Shown here in pieces: positions 14,270 to 22,592 of a DNA stretch of 35,229 nucleotides (position 1 is its first letter; every line of letters starts with the position of its first letter). Source of the DNA: Mycolicibacterium llatzerense (lineage in GTDB: Bacteria > Actinomycetota > Actinomycetes > Mycobacteriales > Mycobacteriaceae); NCBI RefSeq assembly GCF_000878195.1, contig NZ_JXST01000053.1, positions 1 through 35,229 on the forward strand. The letters run 5' to 3'. The notes beneath the pieces were generated by a model, which worked only from the letters and a program-made list of their open reading frames with translations, ran no database searches and was not told the origin of the DNA. The translations under genes were made by a program, and so were the position numbers.

Positions 14270-14998
14270 ATGGCCAGACCTGCGCGCCCCCCAGCTGACA
14301 CTCCAGATTCCGAACTGTCTCGTTTGGTCGATCTGGTCCGCTCGACCGTTCCCCCGATCCACCCGGCCGGGCTGCCGTTCGTCGGCGGTGCCCTCGGCGT
14401 CGCCGCGCTCGGTGCCCGCAAGCCGTGGCTCCGGGCGGCCGGCCTGACCGCGGCCGCCGCATGCGCCGGGTTCTTCCGGCATCCGTCGCGGACACCACCG
14501 AGCCGGCCCGGCGTCGTCGTCGCCCCGGCCGACGGTCAGGTGACGCTGATCGACGAGGCCGTGCCGCCCGCCGAGCTGAACCTCTCGGACGAGCCGCTGC
14601 CCCGGATCAGCATCTTCCTGTCGGTGTTCGACGCGCACGTGCAGCGCGCGCCGGTGGCCGGCGAGGTCATCACCGTCAAGTACAAGCCGGGCCAGTTCCT
14701 GTCCGCCGACAAGGCCGAGGCCAGCGAGAACAACGAGCGCAACAGCATCTGGTTGCGCACCGCCGACGGCCACGACGTCATTGCGGTGCAGCTCGCCGGT
14801 CTGGTGGCCCGCCGGATCGTGTGCAACACCCACCCGGGTGCGCACCTGGCGCTGGGTGAGACGTACGGCCTGATCCGCTTCGGCTCGCGCCTGGACACCT
14901 ACCTGCCCAAGGGGTCGGTGATCGGCGTCGAGATCGGGCAGCGCGCCGTCGGCGGCGAGACCGTGCTGGCAGAACTGCCGAGCGGGTCGCCGGCATGA
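14270..14998 (+). CDS. psd: Phosphatidylserine decarboxylase
   Basis: This 242-aa proenzyme makes phosphatidylethanolamine from phosphatidylserine at the membrane. It cleaves itself at Gly-Ser to create the pyruvoyl group: G205-S206 in IRFGSRLD is the expected site. The supporting D88 (APADGQ) and H123 (FDAHVQRAP) complete the self-processing triad. Residues about 30-70 are hydrophobic and could anchor the protein. Length fits the short type II-like Psd of actinobacteria. The last codons overlap pssA by 4 bases (ATGA at 14995-14998), so translation of the two is coupled. PssA supplies the substrate of Psd. Confidence 0.95.
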   Translation: MARPARPPADTPDSELSRLVDLVRSTVPPIHPAGLPFVGGALGVAALGARKPWLRAAGLTAAAACAGFFRHPSRTPPSRPGVVVAPADGQVTLIDEAVPPAELNLSDEPLPRISIFLSVFDAHVQRAPVAGEVITVKYKPGQFLSADKAEASENNERNSIWLRTADGHDVIAVQLAGLVARRIVCNTHPGAHLALGETYGLIRFGSRLDTYLPKGSVIGVEIGQRAVGGETVLAELPSGSPA

Positions 14999-15885
14999 AA
15001 CCCCGGATCAAGACTCCGCAGGTAAGCCTGCGGAAGCTGGTCCCCAGCGCCCTGACCGTCGCTGCCATCTGCCTGGGTCTGACGGCGGTCAAGTACGCCC
15101 TCGATCACCGTCCGACCGAGGCCATGGCGCTGCTGGCGGGTGCCGCGATCCTCGACGCGCTCGACGGGCGCGCGGCCCGCATGCTCAACGCCACGTCCAA
15201 GATGGGCGCCGAGATCGACTCACTGGCCGACGCGGTGAACTTCGGTGTGGCACCGGCGTTCATCGTGTACGCCACCCTGCTGGAGCACAACACCTCGCCG
15301 CTGGCGTGGATCGTGGTGCTGCTGTACGCGGTGTGCATCGTGCTGCGGCTGGCGCGGTTCAACGCCATGCTCGACGTGGAGGGCCCGGCGTTCGAGAAGG
15401 AATTCTTCACCGGCATGCCGGCCCCCGCCGGCGCGATCGGCGCCATCGGTCCGCTGGCGGCCAAGATGCAGTTCCCCGGCCCGTGGTGGGATTCGCACTG
15501 GGGTCAGGTGTTCATCTGCGTCTGGCTGATCGGCGTCTCGCTGCTGGTGGTCAGCACCGTGCCGATGCGCAAGGTGCACACCTTCGCCATCCCGCCGAAC
15601 ATGGTGCTGCCGCTGTTGGCCTTGCTCGCGATCCTGGTCGCGGCCTCGGTGATGTACGGCTACATCGTCATCCTGGTGATCATCGTGGCTTACGTGCTGC
15701 ACATCCCGTTCGCCATCCGCACCAAGGCGTGGCTGCGCGAGCACCCCGAGGTGTGGGACGACAAACCCAAGGAGCAGCGGCAGGCGCGCCGGGCCATCCG
15801 CCGGGCGCAGCCCCGGCGCACCGACCGCCAGCACCGCCGCTCCACGGCCCGGCTCCGGTTGCGTCGGCCGGGTCCGCGGCGATGA
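14995..15885 (+). CDS. pssA: CDP-diacylglycerol-serine O-phosphatidyltransferase
   Basis: This 296-aa integral membrane enzyme makes phosphatidylserine from CDP-diacylglycerol and serine. The CDP-alcohol phosphatidyltransferase signature is complete: D57-G58-xx-A61-R62, G71, D75 and D79 within LDALDGRAARML and GAEIDSLADAV. Several hydrophobic membrane segments follow to about residue 245. The last 50 residues are very rich in Arg and Gln (QARRAIRRAQ and onward) and probably cytoplasmic. The gene overlaps psd by 4 bases at its start and the AAA ATPase by 4 bases at its end (15882-15885). It corresponds to Rv0436c. Confidence 0.94.
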   Translation: MKPRIKTPQVSLRKLVPSALTVAAICLGLTAVKYALDHRPTEAMALLAGAAILDALDGRAARMLNATSKMGAEIDSLADAVNFGVAPAFIVYATLLEHNTSPLAWIVVLLYAVCIVLRLARFNAMLDVEGPAFEKEFFTGMPAPAGAIGAIGPLAAKMQFPGPWWDSHWGQVFICVWLIGVSLLVVSTVPMRKVHTFAIPPNMVLPLLALLAILVAASVMYGYIVILVIIVAYVLHIPFAIRTKAWLREHPEVWDDKPKEQRQARRAIRRAQPRRTDRQHRRSTARLRLRRPGPRR

Positions 15886-18107
15886 CGCCTGCGGACGCGA
15901 GGAGCAATCAGGCACAGGCCCTGCAGCCTGCTTCCGACCCGACCGGCGCGCAGCTTCAACTCACCGCCCGGCTCAACACCTCAGCACTGGACGCCCGTCG
16001 CGGCGTGGTGATGCTGCACCCCGAAGCGATTGCCGCCCTGGGCATCCGCGAGTGGGACGCGGTGTCGCTGACCGGTACCCGTACCACCTGCGCGGTGGTC
16101 GGCGTGGCCGCCACCGGGACTCCCCCTGGCACCGCGCTGCTCGACGACGTGACACTGTCCAATGCCGGCGTGCGGGCCGACGCCCCGGTGCTGGTGTCCC
16201 CGGCGACGGTGTACGGCGCCCGGTCGGTGACCGTCAGCGGTTCGCGGCTGGCCAGTGGCTCGATATCGCCCGCGACCCTGCGAATGGCGTTGCTGGGCAA
16301 GGTGATGACGGTCGGCGACACGGTCTCGCTGCTGCCGCGGGACCTGGGTCCGGGCACCTCGACGTCCGCGGCCACCTCCGCGCTGGCCGCTCAGGTCGGC
16401 ATCACCTGGACCTCGGAACTGCTCACCGTGACGGGCGTGGACCCCGCGGGCCCGGTCAGCGTGCAACCGAATTCGGTGGTCTCCTGGGGTGACGCAACCG
16501 TCGTCACCGCGGCCACGCAGCCCGTGATCTCCCCGGCGGAAACCGTTGAAGTCCAAGCCCTTTCGATCGACGATCTGAAAGGCATGTCGGCCCAGGTGAC
16601 CCGGCTGACGGAGTGGCTCAAGCTGGCTCTGGACGAGCCCGAGCTGCTCGAAACACTGGGCGCCACCGCCAATCTCGGCGTGGTGGTGTCCGGACCCGCG
16701 GGCGTCGGCAAAGCCACGCTGGTGCGCGCAGTCTGCCGCACGCGCCGCCTGGTCGAACTCGACGGTCCGGAGGTCGGGGCCCTGCGGGCCGAAGACCGAT
16801 TGGCCGCGGTCGCCGCTGCCGTGAGTTCTGTCCGCGATGGCGGCGGCGTGCTGCTGATCACCGACGTCGACGCCCTGCTGCCCGCGGTCGCCGAGCCCGT
16901 GGCCACGCTGATCCTGACCGAGCTGCGCAAGGCCGTCGCCAGCCGGGGTGTGGCATTCATCGCGACGTCCGCCGTGCCCGACGGCGTGGACGCCCGGCTG
17001 CGCGCCCCCGACCTGTGCGACCGCGAACTCGGGCTGACCCTGCCCGACGGCGCCACCCGCAAGGCCCTGCTGGAGGTGCTGCTGCGGTCGGTGCCCGCCA
17101 AGGAGCTGAACCTCGACGAGATCGCCGAGCGCACACCGGGATTCGTCGTCGCCGACCTCGCCGCGCTGGTGCGTGAAGCCGCGCTGCGAGCGGCTGCCCG
17201 CGCCAGCTCCGACGGTGCCGAACCGGCGTTGACCCAGGACGATCTGACCGGCGCACTGTCGGTGATCCGGCCACTGTCGCGGTCGGCGACCGAAGAGGTC
17301 GCCGTCGGGTCGGTGACCCTCGACGACGTCGGCGACATGGTGGCCACCAAGCAGGCGCTGACCGAAGCAGTGTTGTGGCCGCTGCAGCACCCGGACACCT
17401 TCGAGCGGCTCGGCGTGGAACCGCCACGCGGTGTACTGCTCTACGGCCCGCCCGGCTGCGGCAAGACCTTCCTGGTGCGTGCCCTCGCCAGCTCCGGCCG
17501 GTTGTCGGTGCACTCCGTCAAGGGCGCCGAGCTGATGGACAAGTGGGTGGGCTCCTCCGAGCGCGCCGTGCGCGAATTGTTCCAGCGCGCACGCGATTCC
17601 GCTCCGTCGCTGGTGTTCCTCGACGAGATGGACGCGCTGGCGCCGCGGCGCGGGCAGAGCTTCGATTCGGGCGTCACCGATCGCGTGGTGGCGTCACTGC
17701 TCACCGAACTCGACGGCATCAACCCCCTGCGCAACGTCGTGGTGGTGGGCGCCACCAACCGACCGGACCTCATCGACCCCGCGCTGCTGCGCCCGGGCCG
17801 GCTGGAGAAGCTGGTGTTCGTCGAGCCGCCCGATGCCGACGCCCGTCGCGAAATCCTGCGTACCGCAGGCAAATCCATTCCACTGGCGCCCGACGTCGGC
17901 CTCGGCGAATTGGCCGGCGACCTCGACGGCTACAGCGCCGCTGATTGCGTAGCCCTGCTGCGCGAGGCTGCACTGACCGCGATGCGCCGGTCCATCGACG
18001 CGGCCGCCGTCACCGCGGACGACGTCGCCAAGGCCCGGGAGACCGTGCGGCCGTCACTGGATCCCGCTCAGGTGCAATCACTTCGGGAGTTCGCCGAGAG
18101 CCGGTAG
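15882..18107 (+). CDS. Double AAA+ ATPase, CDC48/VAT-like (Rv0435c-like)
   Basis: The 741-aa protein begins with a region of about 100-170 residues like the double-psi barrel N-domain of CDC48 (LTARLNTSALDARRG, EWDAVSLTG). Two AAA modules follow. The first is degenerate: Walker A is GPAGVGKA at 271-278 with Ala in place of Thr/Ser after the Lys, and Walker B is LLITDVDAL with V329 where the catalytic Glu should be. The second is intact: GPPGCGKT at 522-529, FLDEMDA with D581-E582, and GATNRPDLIDPALLRPGRLE as sensor and arginine-finger region. CDC48-type proteins unfold or remodel protein complexes; the client here is unknown. Start is the ATG at 15882, overlapping pssA by 4 bases. The stop is 14 bases from the convergent TetR gene. 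Confidence 0.9.
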   Translation: MTPADARSNQAQALQPASDPTGAQLQLTARLNTSALDARRGVVMLHPEAIAALGIREWDAVSLTGTRTTCAVVGVAATGTPPGTALLDDVTLSNAGVRADAPVLVSPATVYGARSVTVSGSRLASGSISPATLRMALLGKVMTVGDTVSLLPRDLGPGTSTSAATSALAAQVGITWTSELLTVTGVDPAGPVSVQPNSVVSWGDATVVTAATQPVISPAETVEVQALSIDDLKGMSAQVTRLTEWLKLALDEPELLETLGATANLGVVVSGPAGVGKATLVRAVCRTRRLVELDGPEVGALRAEDRLAAVAAAVSSVRDGGGVLLITDVDALLPAVAEPVATLILTELRKAVASRGVAFIATSAVPDGVDARLRAPDLCDRELGLTLPDGATRKALLEVLLRSVPAKELNLDEIAERTPGFVVADLAALVREAALRAAARASSDGAEPALTQDDLTGALSVIRPLSRSATEEVAVGSVTLDDVGDMVATKQALTEAVLWPLQHPDTFERLGVEPPRGVLLYGPPGCGKTFLVRALASSGRLSVHSVKGAELMDKWVGSSERAVRELFQRARDSAPSLVFLDEMDALAPRRGQSFDSGVTDRVVASLLTELDGINPLRNVVVVGATNRPDLIDPALLRPGRLEKLVFVEPPDADARREILRTAGKSIPLAPDVGLGELAGDLDGYSAADCVALLREAALTAMRRSIDAAAVTADDVAKARETVRPSLDPAQVQSLREFAESR

Positions 18108-18121
18108 GCCACCACCGCCTA

Positions 18122-18700
18122 CTACCCGGCCAGGTTCAAGACCGACCGGATCGCGGCGCGGACGCGGCGTTCCAGCTCACCGGTATCCGCGCTGTCGAAC
18201 TTGCCGTCCAGGAACAGGAACGCCAGGCCGTGTACCAGCGCCCAGACGGCGTCGCTCAATGCGTCGGCATCCGCGTCCGGAAACACCCGGGCGATATTGG
18301 CCCGAAGGTAGGTGGAAATCGCCGCAACCGCCTCGACGCGCTCGGGGCTGGTTGCGTCGCCTTGCTCGGTGAACATCGCGCGGAACAGGGCGGGACGCCG
18401 GAGCGCGAATTGGACGTAGGCGATGGCGACGTCGGCGATCTCGTCGGCCGTCGACGGGGACGGGCTCACCGCGACCAGATCCTGCGCCAGCTCGCGATAG
18501 CCGACGGCCGCCACGGCTGACATCAGCGCGTCCCGGTCCTGGTAGTGCCGGTAGGGGGCGGCAGCGGTGACCCCGGCGTGGCGGGCGACGGCGCGCATCG
18601 ACAGTGCCGCGGCGCCCTCCTGCTCCAGCAGCGCCAGCGCCGAGTGCACCAGCGCGGTCCGCAGATCGCCGTGGTGGTACGTCGCTTTCGACGTCGTCAT
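18122..18700 (-). CDS. TetR family transcriptional regulator (WHG-type C-terminus)
   Basis: The 192-aa protein has a TetR helix-turn-helix at residues about 8-58: YHHGDLRTALVHSALALL, MRAVARHAGVTAAAPYRHYQ and DRDALMSAVAAVGY. The HGDLR start and the GYRELAQDL segment are typical of TetR proteins with the TetR_C_33/WHG-type C-terminal domain, which often control nearby oxidoreductase genes. It is divergent from a shortened flavin monooxygenase gene with 107 bp between starts. That region carries two palindromes. AGG lies shortly upstream of the ATG. The probable role is repression of itself and the monooxygenase. Confidence 0.9.
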   Translation of the reverse strand: MTTSKATYHHGDLRTALVHSALALLEQEGAAALSMRAVARHAGVTAAAPYRHYQDRDALMSAVAAVGYRELAQDLVAVSPSPSTADEIADVAIAYVQFALRRPALFRAMFTEQGDATSPERVEAVAAISTYLRANIARVFPDADADALSDAVWALVHGLAFLFLDGKFDSADTGELERRVRAAIRSVLNLAG

Positions 18701-18715
18701 GAGTCCTGCCTCACA

Positions 18716-18736
18716 AATGTTGACACTGTTTACATT
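18716..18736. promoter_or_regulatory. Palindrome 1 in the TetR/monooxygenase intergenic region
   Basis: AATGTTGACA and TGTTTACATT flank a central C and pair at 8 of 10 positions. The site begins 15 bp upstream of the TetR start. It is a typical size and position for a TetR operator. Confidence 0.6.
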
Positions 18737-18747
18737 GCCACATATAA

Positions 18748-18766
18748 ATGTGAGCAGCGTTCACAT
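18748..18766. promoter_or_regulatory. Palindrome 2 in the TetR/monooxygenase intergenic region
   Basis: ATGTGA and TCACAT flank a 7-bp centre. Its midpoint (18757) is 31 bp from the midpoint of palindrome 1 (18726), close to three helical turns, so two dimers could bind the same DNA face. It lies about 40 bp upstream of the monooxygenase ATG. Confidence 0.55.
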
Positions 18767-18807
18767 CATACCGACCTGAACTCCGCCATTGCATTGAAAG
18801 ACCGCCG

Positions 18808-19557
18808 ATGAACCAGCCCATCCCCCACAACCACGTCGCGATCATCGGCACCGGCGTCGGCGCCCTCGCGGCGGCCGTCCGGCTGCACCAGTCCGGCATC
18901 GACGACGTCGTGCTGATCGAGCACGCCGACGACGAAGTGGCGGCATTGCACTGGCAGGTGAATCGGCAGCGCTGGCACATCACGACCGCCAACGGCGAGC
19001 GGACGGCGGCCCACGTCGTCGTCGACACCGACGCTCCGGCCGAGCCGGCGATCCGGACCGCGAGACGAATCGTGCCCCGTCACTTCCGTGCGATCTCCGG
19101 CCTGTTGGACAAATACTCTCCCGACGACAACCAGGAGACCGGCTCCGAGACCCGCCAACTGCCGCTGACCGACCGGCTGTTCGGCGCCAAGGGCGTCTCG
19201 ATGGCCGAAAGTTGGAACGGTGAGCCCGTCGCCTATCTGGGGACGTCCGTCCATGGTTTCCCGAACTGCTACTTGATGCACGGCCCGAACATCGGCGTGC
19301 GACACAACTCCGTGGAGCAGATGCTGGAGTCCCAGGCGAACTACATCGCCGCAGCGGTGACCTACGCCCGCGACTTCGGCTTCGCCGCCGTCGAACCGAC
19401 ACCAGCCGCGCAGCAGAACTACACCGATATCCGACAAAGCAGCACCGCCGACTTCCGCCGTCGCACAAGCCGTTTCATCCCGATCGATCACCTGGTCCAG
19501 CGACCGGTGCGGGATATGGTCAGCGCGGCGGTTCGTCCCGCCACTGAAAGCTGTTGA
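18808..19557 (+). pseudogene. Shortened flavin-containing monooxygenase (Baeyer-Villiger type) with internal deletions
   Basis: The 249-aa product has only pieces of an enzyme that is normally near 490 aa. Residues 9-41 are the FAD-binding start (AIIGTGVGALAAAVRLHQSG, then LIEHADD). Residues 53-80 resemble the strand region RWHITTANGERTAAHVVVDT. Residues 125-185 are the conserved C-terminal part (MAESWNGEPVAYLGTSVHGF, PNIGVRHNSVEQMLESQ). Missing are the GGTW segment after the first ADD, the BVMO fingerprint, the NADPH-binding GxGxxG domain and the usual C-terminal aromatic region. The frame stays open throughout, so the loss came as in-frame deletions or the remnant is still translated. Catalysis seems impossible without the NADPH domain. 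It sits under a divergent TetR regulator. The 3' end overlaps the convergent membrane protein gene by 38 bp. Confidence 0.7.
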
Positions 19558-21034
19558 CATACTTGCCCATATCCGCGGCGAGCTCCAGGCTGGCCCCCGT
19601 CGGCGGGCCGGACCCGGGGCCGAATTCCTGGAACGGCCCCGCCGCGGCGGCGACGAGCGCCAGATCGTCTTTCACGGCCACCATGACCAGGATGCGGGTC
19701 CGTGAGGCGACCACGTTCTGGCCGTCCGGCCAGTCGTCGGCGGCAACGCCGTATCCGGGCTGATAGCCCACCAAGGCGTTGGGCAGCTCGTAGGCCACCC
19801 GTGAATCCGGGAATGCGTCCGTGAGCAGTGTCGTCGTGATGTCCTTGGCGTCGCGTCCCCGGGCCGGTTCACCCCAGAGCCGCATGACCCCGCCACTGCC
19901 CCCGGTGTATTGGGCCGTCACACCGCTGTCGTTCATGGTCACCGAGTACGCCGTACCCGGCGCGGGATAGGAGACGCTGAAGGCGCCGTCAGGTGCGGTG
20001 AATCTGGGGTTGGTCACCACGGGCTTACCCATCAGCGGGTGACCACAGTTCGGCGGACACTGGTAACGAGCGACCGGTTTCGTTGTGGCAGCGGCTGTCC
20101 CGACCAATCCGAGGGCCACGACGACGATCACTGTGGTCCAGGTAGCCACCAGCCGTCGCGTGGTCATCGTGCTTGTTCTCGGCACCGCGTCGTCGGCGCC
20201 TTCGTACCGCGACGTCAACTGCAGGACCAGCCGTAGCAGCAACAACCCCAGCAGGGTGAACCCCACGTGCCAGGCCATCTTCGCCCACTGCGAGATACCT
20301 GCCGAGTCCTCGTCACCGAGCCACACGTGTGCCAGCACCGGAACGATTGCGATCAGCAGCACGCGCAACCAGACCCGCCGGCCGCGGGGCCGGAACCACA
20401 GTGCGGCGCCGAGCATTCCGGCTGCGGCGGCTGCTGTGATGGGGATGGTGATGCCACGAATCGCGGCCTCGATGAAGAAGTCCGCCAACGGTTGGTCATG
20501 GTCTACCAGCCCGGAGTCCAGCTGGGCGAACATCCGGACCATGGTCGTCGCGGCCGTCACGCCCAGCGCGCCGGTCGCGCCGATCACGTAGCCGTACAAC
20601 GACTTTCGATCGCCTGAGTTGAACAGCCGGATGAGCAGGGTGGGCGCGATCACCACCAGGGCCTCCACCGCCGAGAGCCCGGCCTCCACGGTGCGCAGAT
20701 GCACTGCGGCAACGCCACTCTCGAGCGGGACGCCGTATGCGCGCGCAACCACCGCGCCGGACCCGAAGGCGAACGCGACGCCGAATCCGATACCCAGACC
20801 CGCGCTGACGAACACCCGAGCCCGCGCCGGTCCGCGGTAATCGAGCTGCCGGACGTAGAGCGCGAACAGCAGCGGAATCCCCACGGCCACAGTGGAGATG
20901 AACAGTCCGAGGAGACGCAGCGCCGCCGCGCCGACCAGCGCGACGAAGAAGACGGCCAGCCCGATCTGGAACGACCGGTGGGTGCGCGCCGGAAGCTGCG
21001 GAAAGAGCGAACTCACCAACCCGACGCGGCTCAT
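19520..21034 (-). CDS. Polytopic membrane protein, PrsW-like without catalytic residues, with C-terminal secreted domain
   Basis: I take the ATG at 21034 (504 aa), which overlaps the sedolisin stop as ATGA and has AGGGGA 7 bases upstream; the frame is open further but runs inside the protease gene. About eight or nine hydrophobic segments lie between residues 22 and 316. The region at 50-66 (VAVGIPLLFALYVRQLDYRG), APTLLIRLF at 130-138, YGYVIGATGALGVTAATTM at 147-165 and RGITIPITAAAAAGMLGAAL at 193-212 recall the layout of PrsW-type intramembrane proteases. The EExxK Glu pair, the later Glu and the His all appear replaced. The last 185 residues follow a final membrane segment (297-316) and begin CPPNCGHPLMGKPVV, so they should lie outside the membrane. 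Family assignment is tentative. Coupling to the S53 protease implies a shared role at the cell surface. Confidence 0.7.
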   Translation of the reverse strand: MSRVGLVSSLFPQLPARTHRSFQIGLAVFFVALVGAAALRLLGLFISTVAVGIPLLFALYVRQLDYRGPARARVFVSAGLGIGFGVAFAFGSGAVVARAYGVPLESGVAAVHLRTVEAGLSAVEALVVIAPTLLIRLFNSGDRKSLYGYVIGATGALGVTAATTMVRMFAQLDSGLVDHDQPLADFFIEAAIRGITIPITAAAAAGMLGAALWFRPRGRRVWLRVLLIAIVPVLAHVWLGDEDSAGISQWAKMAWHVGFTLLGLLLLRLVLQLTSRYEGADDAVPRTSTMTTRRLVATWTTVIVVVALGLVGTAAATTKPVARYQCPPNCGHPLMGKPVVTNPRFTAPDGAFSVSYPAPGTAYSVTMNDSGVTAQYTGGSGGVMRLWGEPARGRDAKDITTTLLTDAFPDSRVAYELPNALVGYQPGYGVAADDWPDGQNVVASRTRILVMVAVKDDLALVAAAAGPFQEFGPGSGPPTGASLELAADMGKYVNSFQWRDEPPR

Positions 21035-22566
21035 CCGGACGTCCCCTGAGCCACCAGCAGGCTGCGCGCCAGCCGGTCGACATCGGGTGTGCCCAGACCG
21101 GTGACGGAATCGAAGCCGGGACCGGCCATCGCCACCGCGTTGCCGCCGACAGTGACGTCGTGCAGCGCCGACAGCCGACCGGCCCGCTGCACCCGATACA
21201 GCAGCTGATTCAGATCGCCGAGCAGTCGTCCGCCATGGTCGAGCAGGTACTGGTCGATCACGGCAGCCATCCCGGCCCAGACCGGCGCCGACATCGAGGT
21301 GCCGCCGGCGAGCACGGTTTCGCCGCCGAACACCATGCGGGCGCCGGTGAAGAAGTCCGCGACCGCGGAGACATCGGGGATGAGCCGCTTGTTGCGCCCG
21401 CGTTCCGACGGGACACCCCGCTGCCACGCCGGACGGTCGAACAGGGCGGACGTCCCGCCGCCACTCCCATGAGTCAGCGGCACGTCGAACCAGGCCAGCT
21501 CACCGAGCCACTGGCCGTGTTCGTCGGTGGACAGTGTGGTGCCGCCGACGGCCGTCATCTCGGGCACCGAGGCCACCGAATCCAATCCGATGTCGTCGAT
21601 GCTCGGCGGTGCCGACCAGTCCTGTCCGCCTTTGCATTCCAGCCCGGCCAGGTCGCCACTCGCGTCGAAGGCGGTGGTGCCGCTGCGGTGTGCCCGCGAC
21701 AGCGCCGAGCGCACCGGCGCCAGATCGGCTGCGGTCAGCATCTTGTCGCAGCCCCAGCCGATCGACAGGCTCCACTCGGCGCCGGGAAACCGCCGGTCGG
21801 CGTCGGCCATCATCTCGCCGATCTTGCGGTAGGCGCCGTCGCCGGACACCGTCGGCCGGGCATTGACGTAGACGGTCTGGGCATCGGGGGCGATGGCGTG
21901 GGCCATCTGCAGATCCATCGTCGTCTCGCCGGTGCGCTCGGATGGCATGTCCCCCACCACGATGGGCGTGAAGCGCGGCAGCTGATTCAGCTCGGCGAAC
22001 TTGTCGAGATCAGATTGATCGAAGCCGTCGAAACCGAAGATGACGATGGTGCGGCCCTTGCCGGTGTACCCCTGATCGGTCAGCGGCATGACGTTGTAGG
22101 CCCGGCGCAGATCCTGCGCGGTCAGTCCGCCGGCGGGAACGTCGCGGGACACGATCAGCGGCCGTGACTCCCGAAACGGCGTGAAGCCGAGAAGCCTGCC
22201 GAATCCGGTGAGCTCGGCGGCCAGCGACGACGGCAACTCCGGTTGGCTGGTTGCCGCATAGAAGGTCTGCCCGCGGCGCCCGCGGTAGTCGCGCACGTCG
22301 ACGCCCAGCGCTCCGGCCATGGCGCGCGCCGTGCCTTCGACGGTGGCCCAGTTGTCGCCAGGGCGCCACTGCACCGAAAGCCCTGCGTCCCTTGCCCATT
22401 CGATCAGCCCGTCGGGCCGGGTGGCATGCGCCAGCGCAGCGGTGAGTTCGACGTGCGCTGCCGCCGACGGCCCCAGATCGACCGAGGCCGTCAGCAGATG
22501 CGCCAGTGGGCCCGACAGGGCCAGCTGTCCACCGTGCTCAGCAGGTGAGCCGGCGGACGCCAGCAC
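21031..22566 (-). CDS. Sedolisin-type serine-carboxyl protease (S53 family)
   Basis: S53 proteases are secreted, self-activating serine-carboxyl peptidases. From the GTG at 22566 the product is 511 aa with a propeptide to about residue 145 (pro-kumamolisin type) and a catalytic domain. Catalytic residues are complete: E214 and D218 in GETTMDLQM, D305 in DASGDLAG, and S424 in GGTSMSAP. A calcium-site-like segment, PGFDSVTGLGTPD, lies near 483-495. The true start is doubtful. The 26 codons upstream are in frame and encode a signal-peptide-like RRIGAVLVAAGLTVLAS, yet contain no ATG, GTG or TTG before the TAG at 22645-22647. An ATG at 22615 would fit only after a one-base frameshift. The GTG at 22566 has no clear ribosome site and removes the signal. 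The gene is coupled to the downstream membrane protein by an ATGA overlap. Confidence 0.85.
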   Translation of the reverse strand: MLASAGSPAEHGGQLALSGPLAHLLTASVDLGPSAAAHVELTAALAHATRPDGLIEWARDAGLSVQWRPGDNWATVEGTARAMAGALGVDVRDYRGRRGQTFYAATSQPELPSSLAAELTGFGRLLGFTPFRESRPLIVSRDVPAGGLTAQDLRRAYNVMPLTDQGYTGKGRTIVIFGFDGFDQSDLDKFAELNQLPRFTPIVVGDMPSERTGETTMDLQMAHAIAPDAQTVYVNARPTVSGDGAYRKIGEMMADADRRFPGAEWSLSIGWGCDKMLTAADLAPVRSALSRAHRSGTTAFDASGDLAGLECKGGQDWSAPPSIDDIGLDSVASVPEMTAVGGTTLSTDEHGQWLGELAWFDVPLTHGSGGGTSALFDRPAWQRGVPSERGRNKRLIPDVSAVADFFTGARMVFGGETVLAGGTSMSAPVWAGMAAVIDQYLLDHGGRLLGDLNQLLYRVQRAGRLSALHDVTVGGNAVAMAGPGFDSVTGLGTPDVDRLARSLLVAQGTSG

Positions 22567-22592
22567 CGTCAGCCCGGCTGCTACCAGTACTG

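Noticed and set aside
15981..17513. 510-codon minus-strand frame opposite the AAA ATPase
   Set aside because: Composition is His/Gly/Arg/Gln-rich as expected for antisense of GC-rich coding sequence; the plus frame holds complete AAA motifs.
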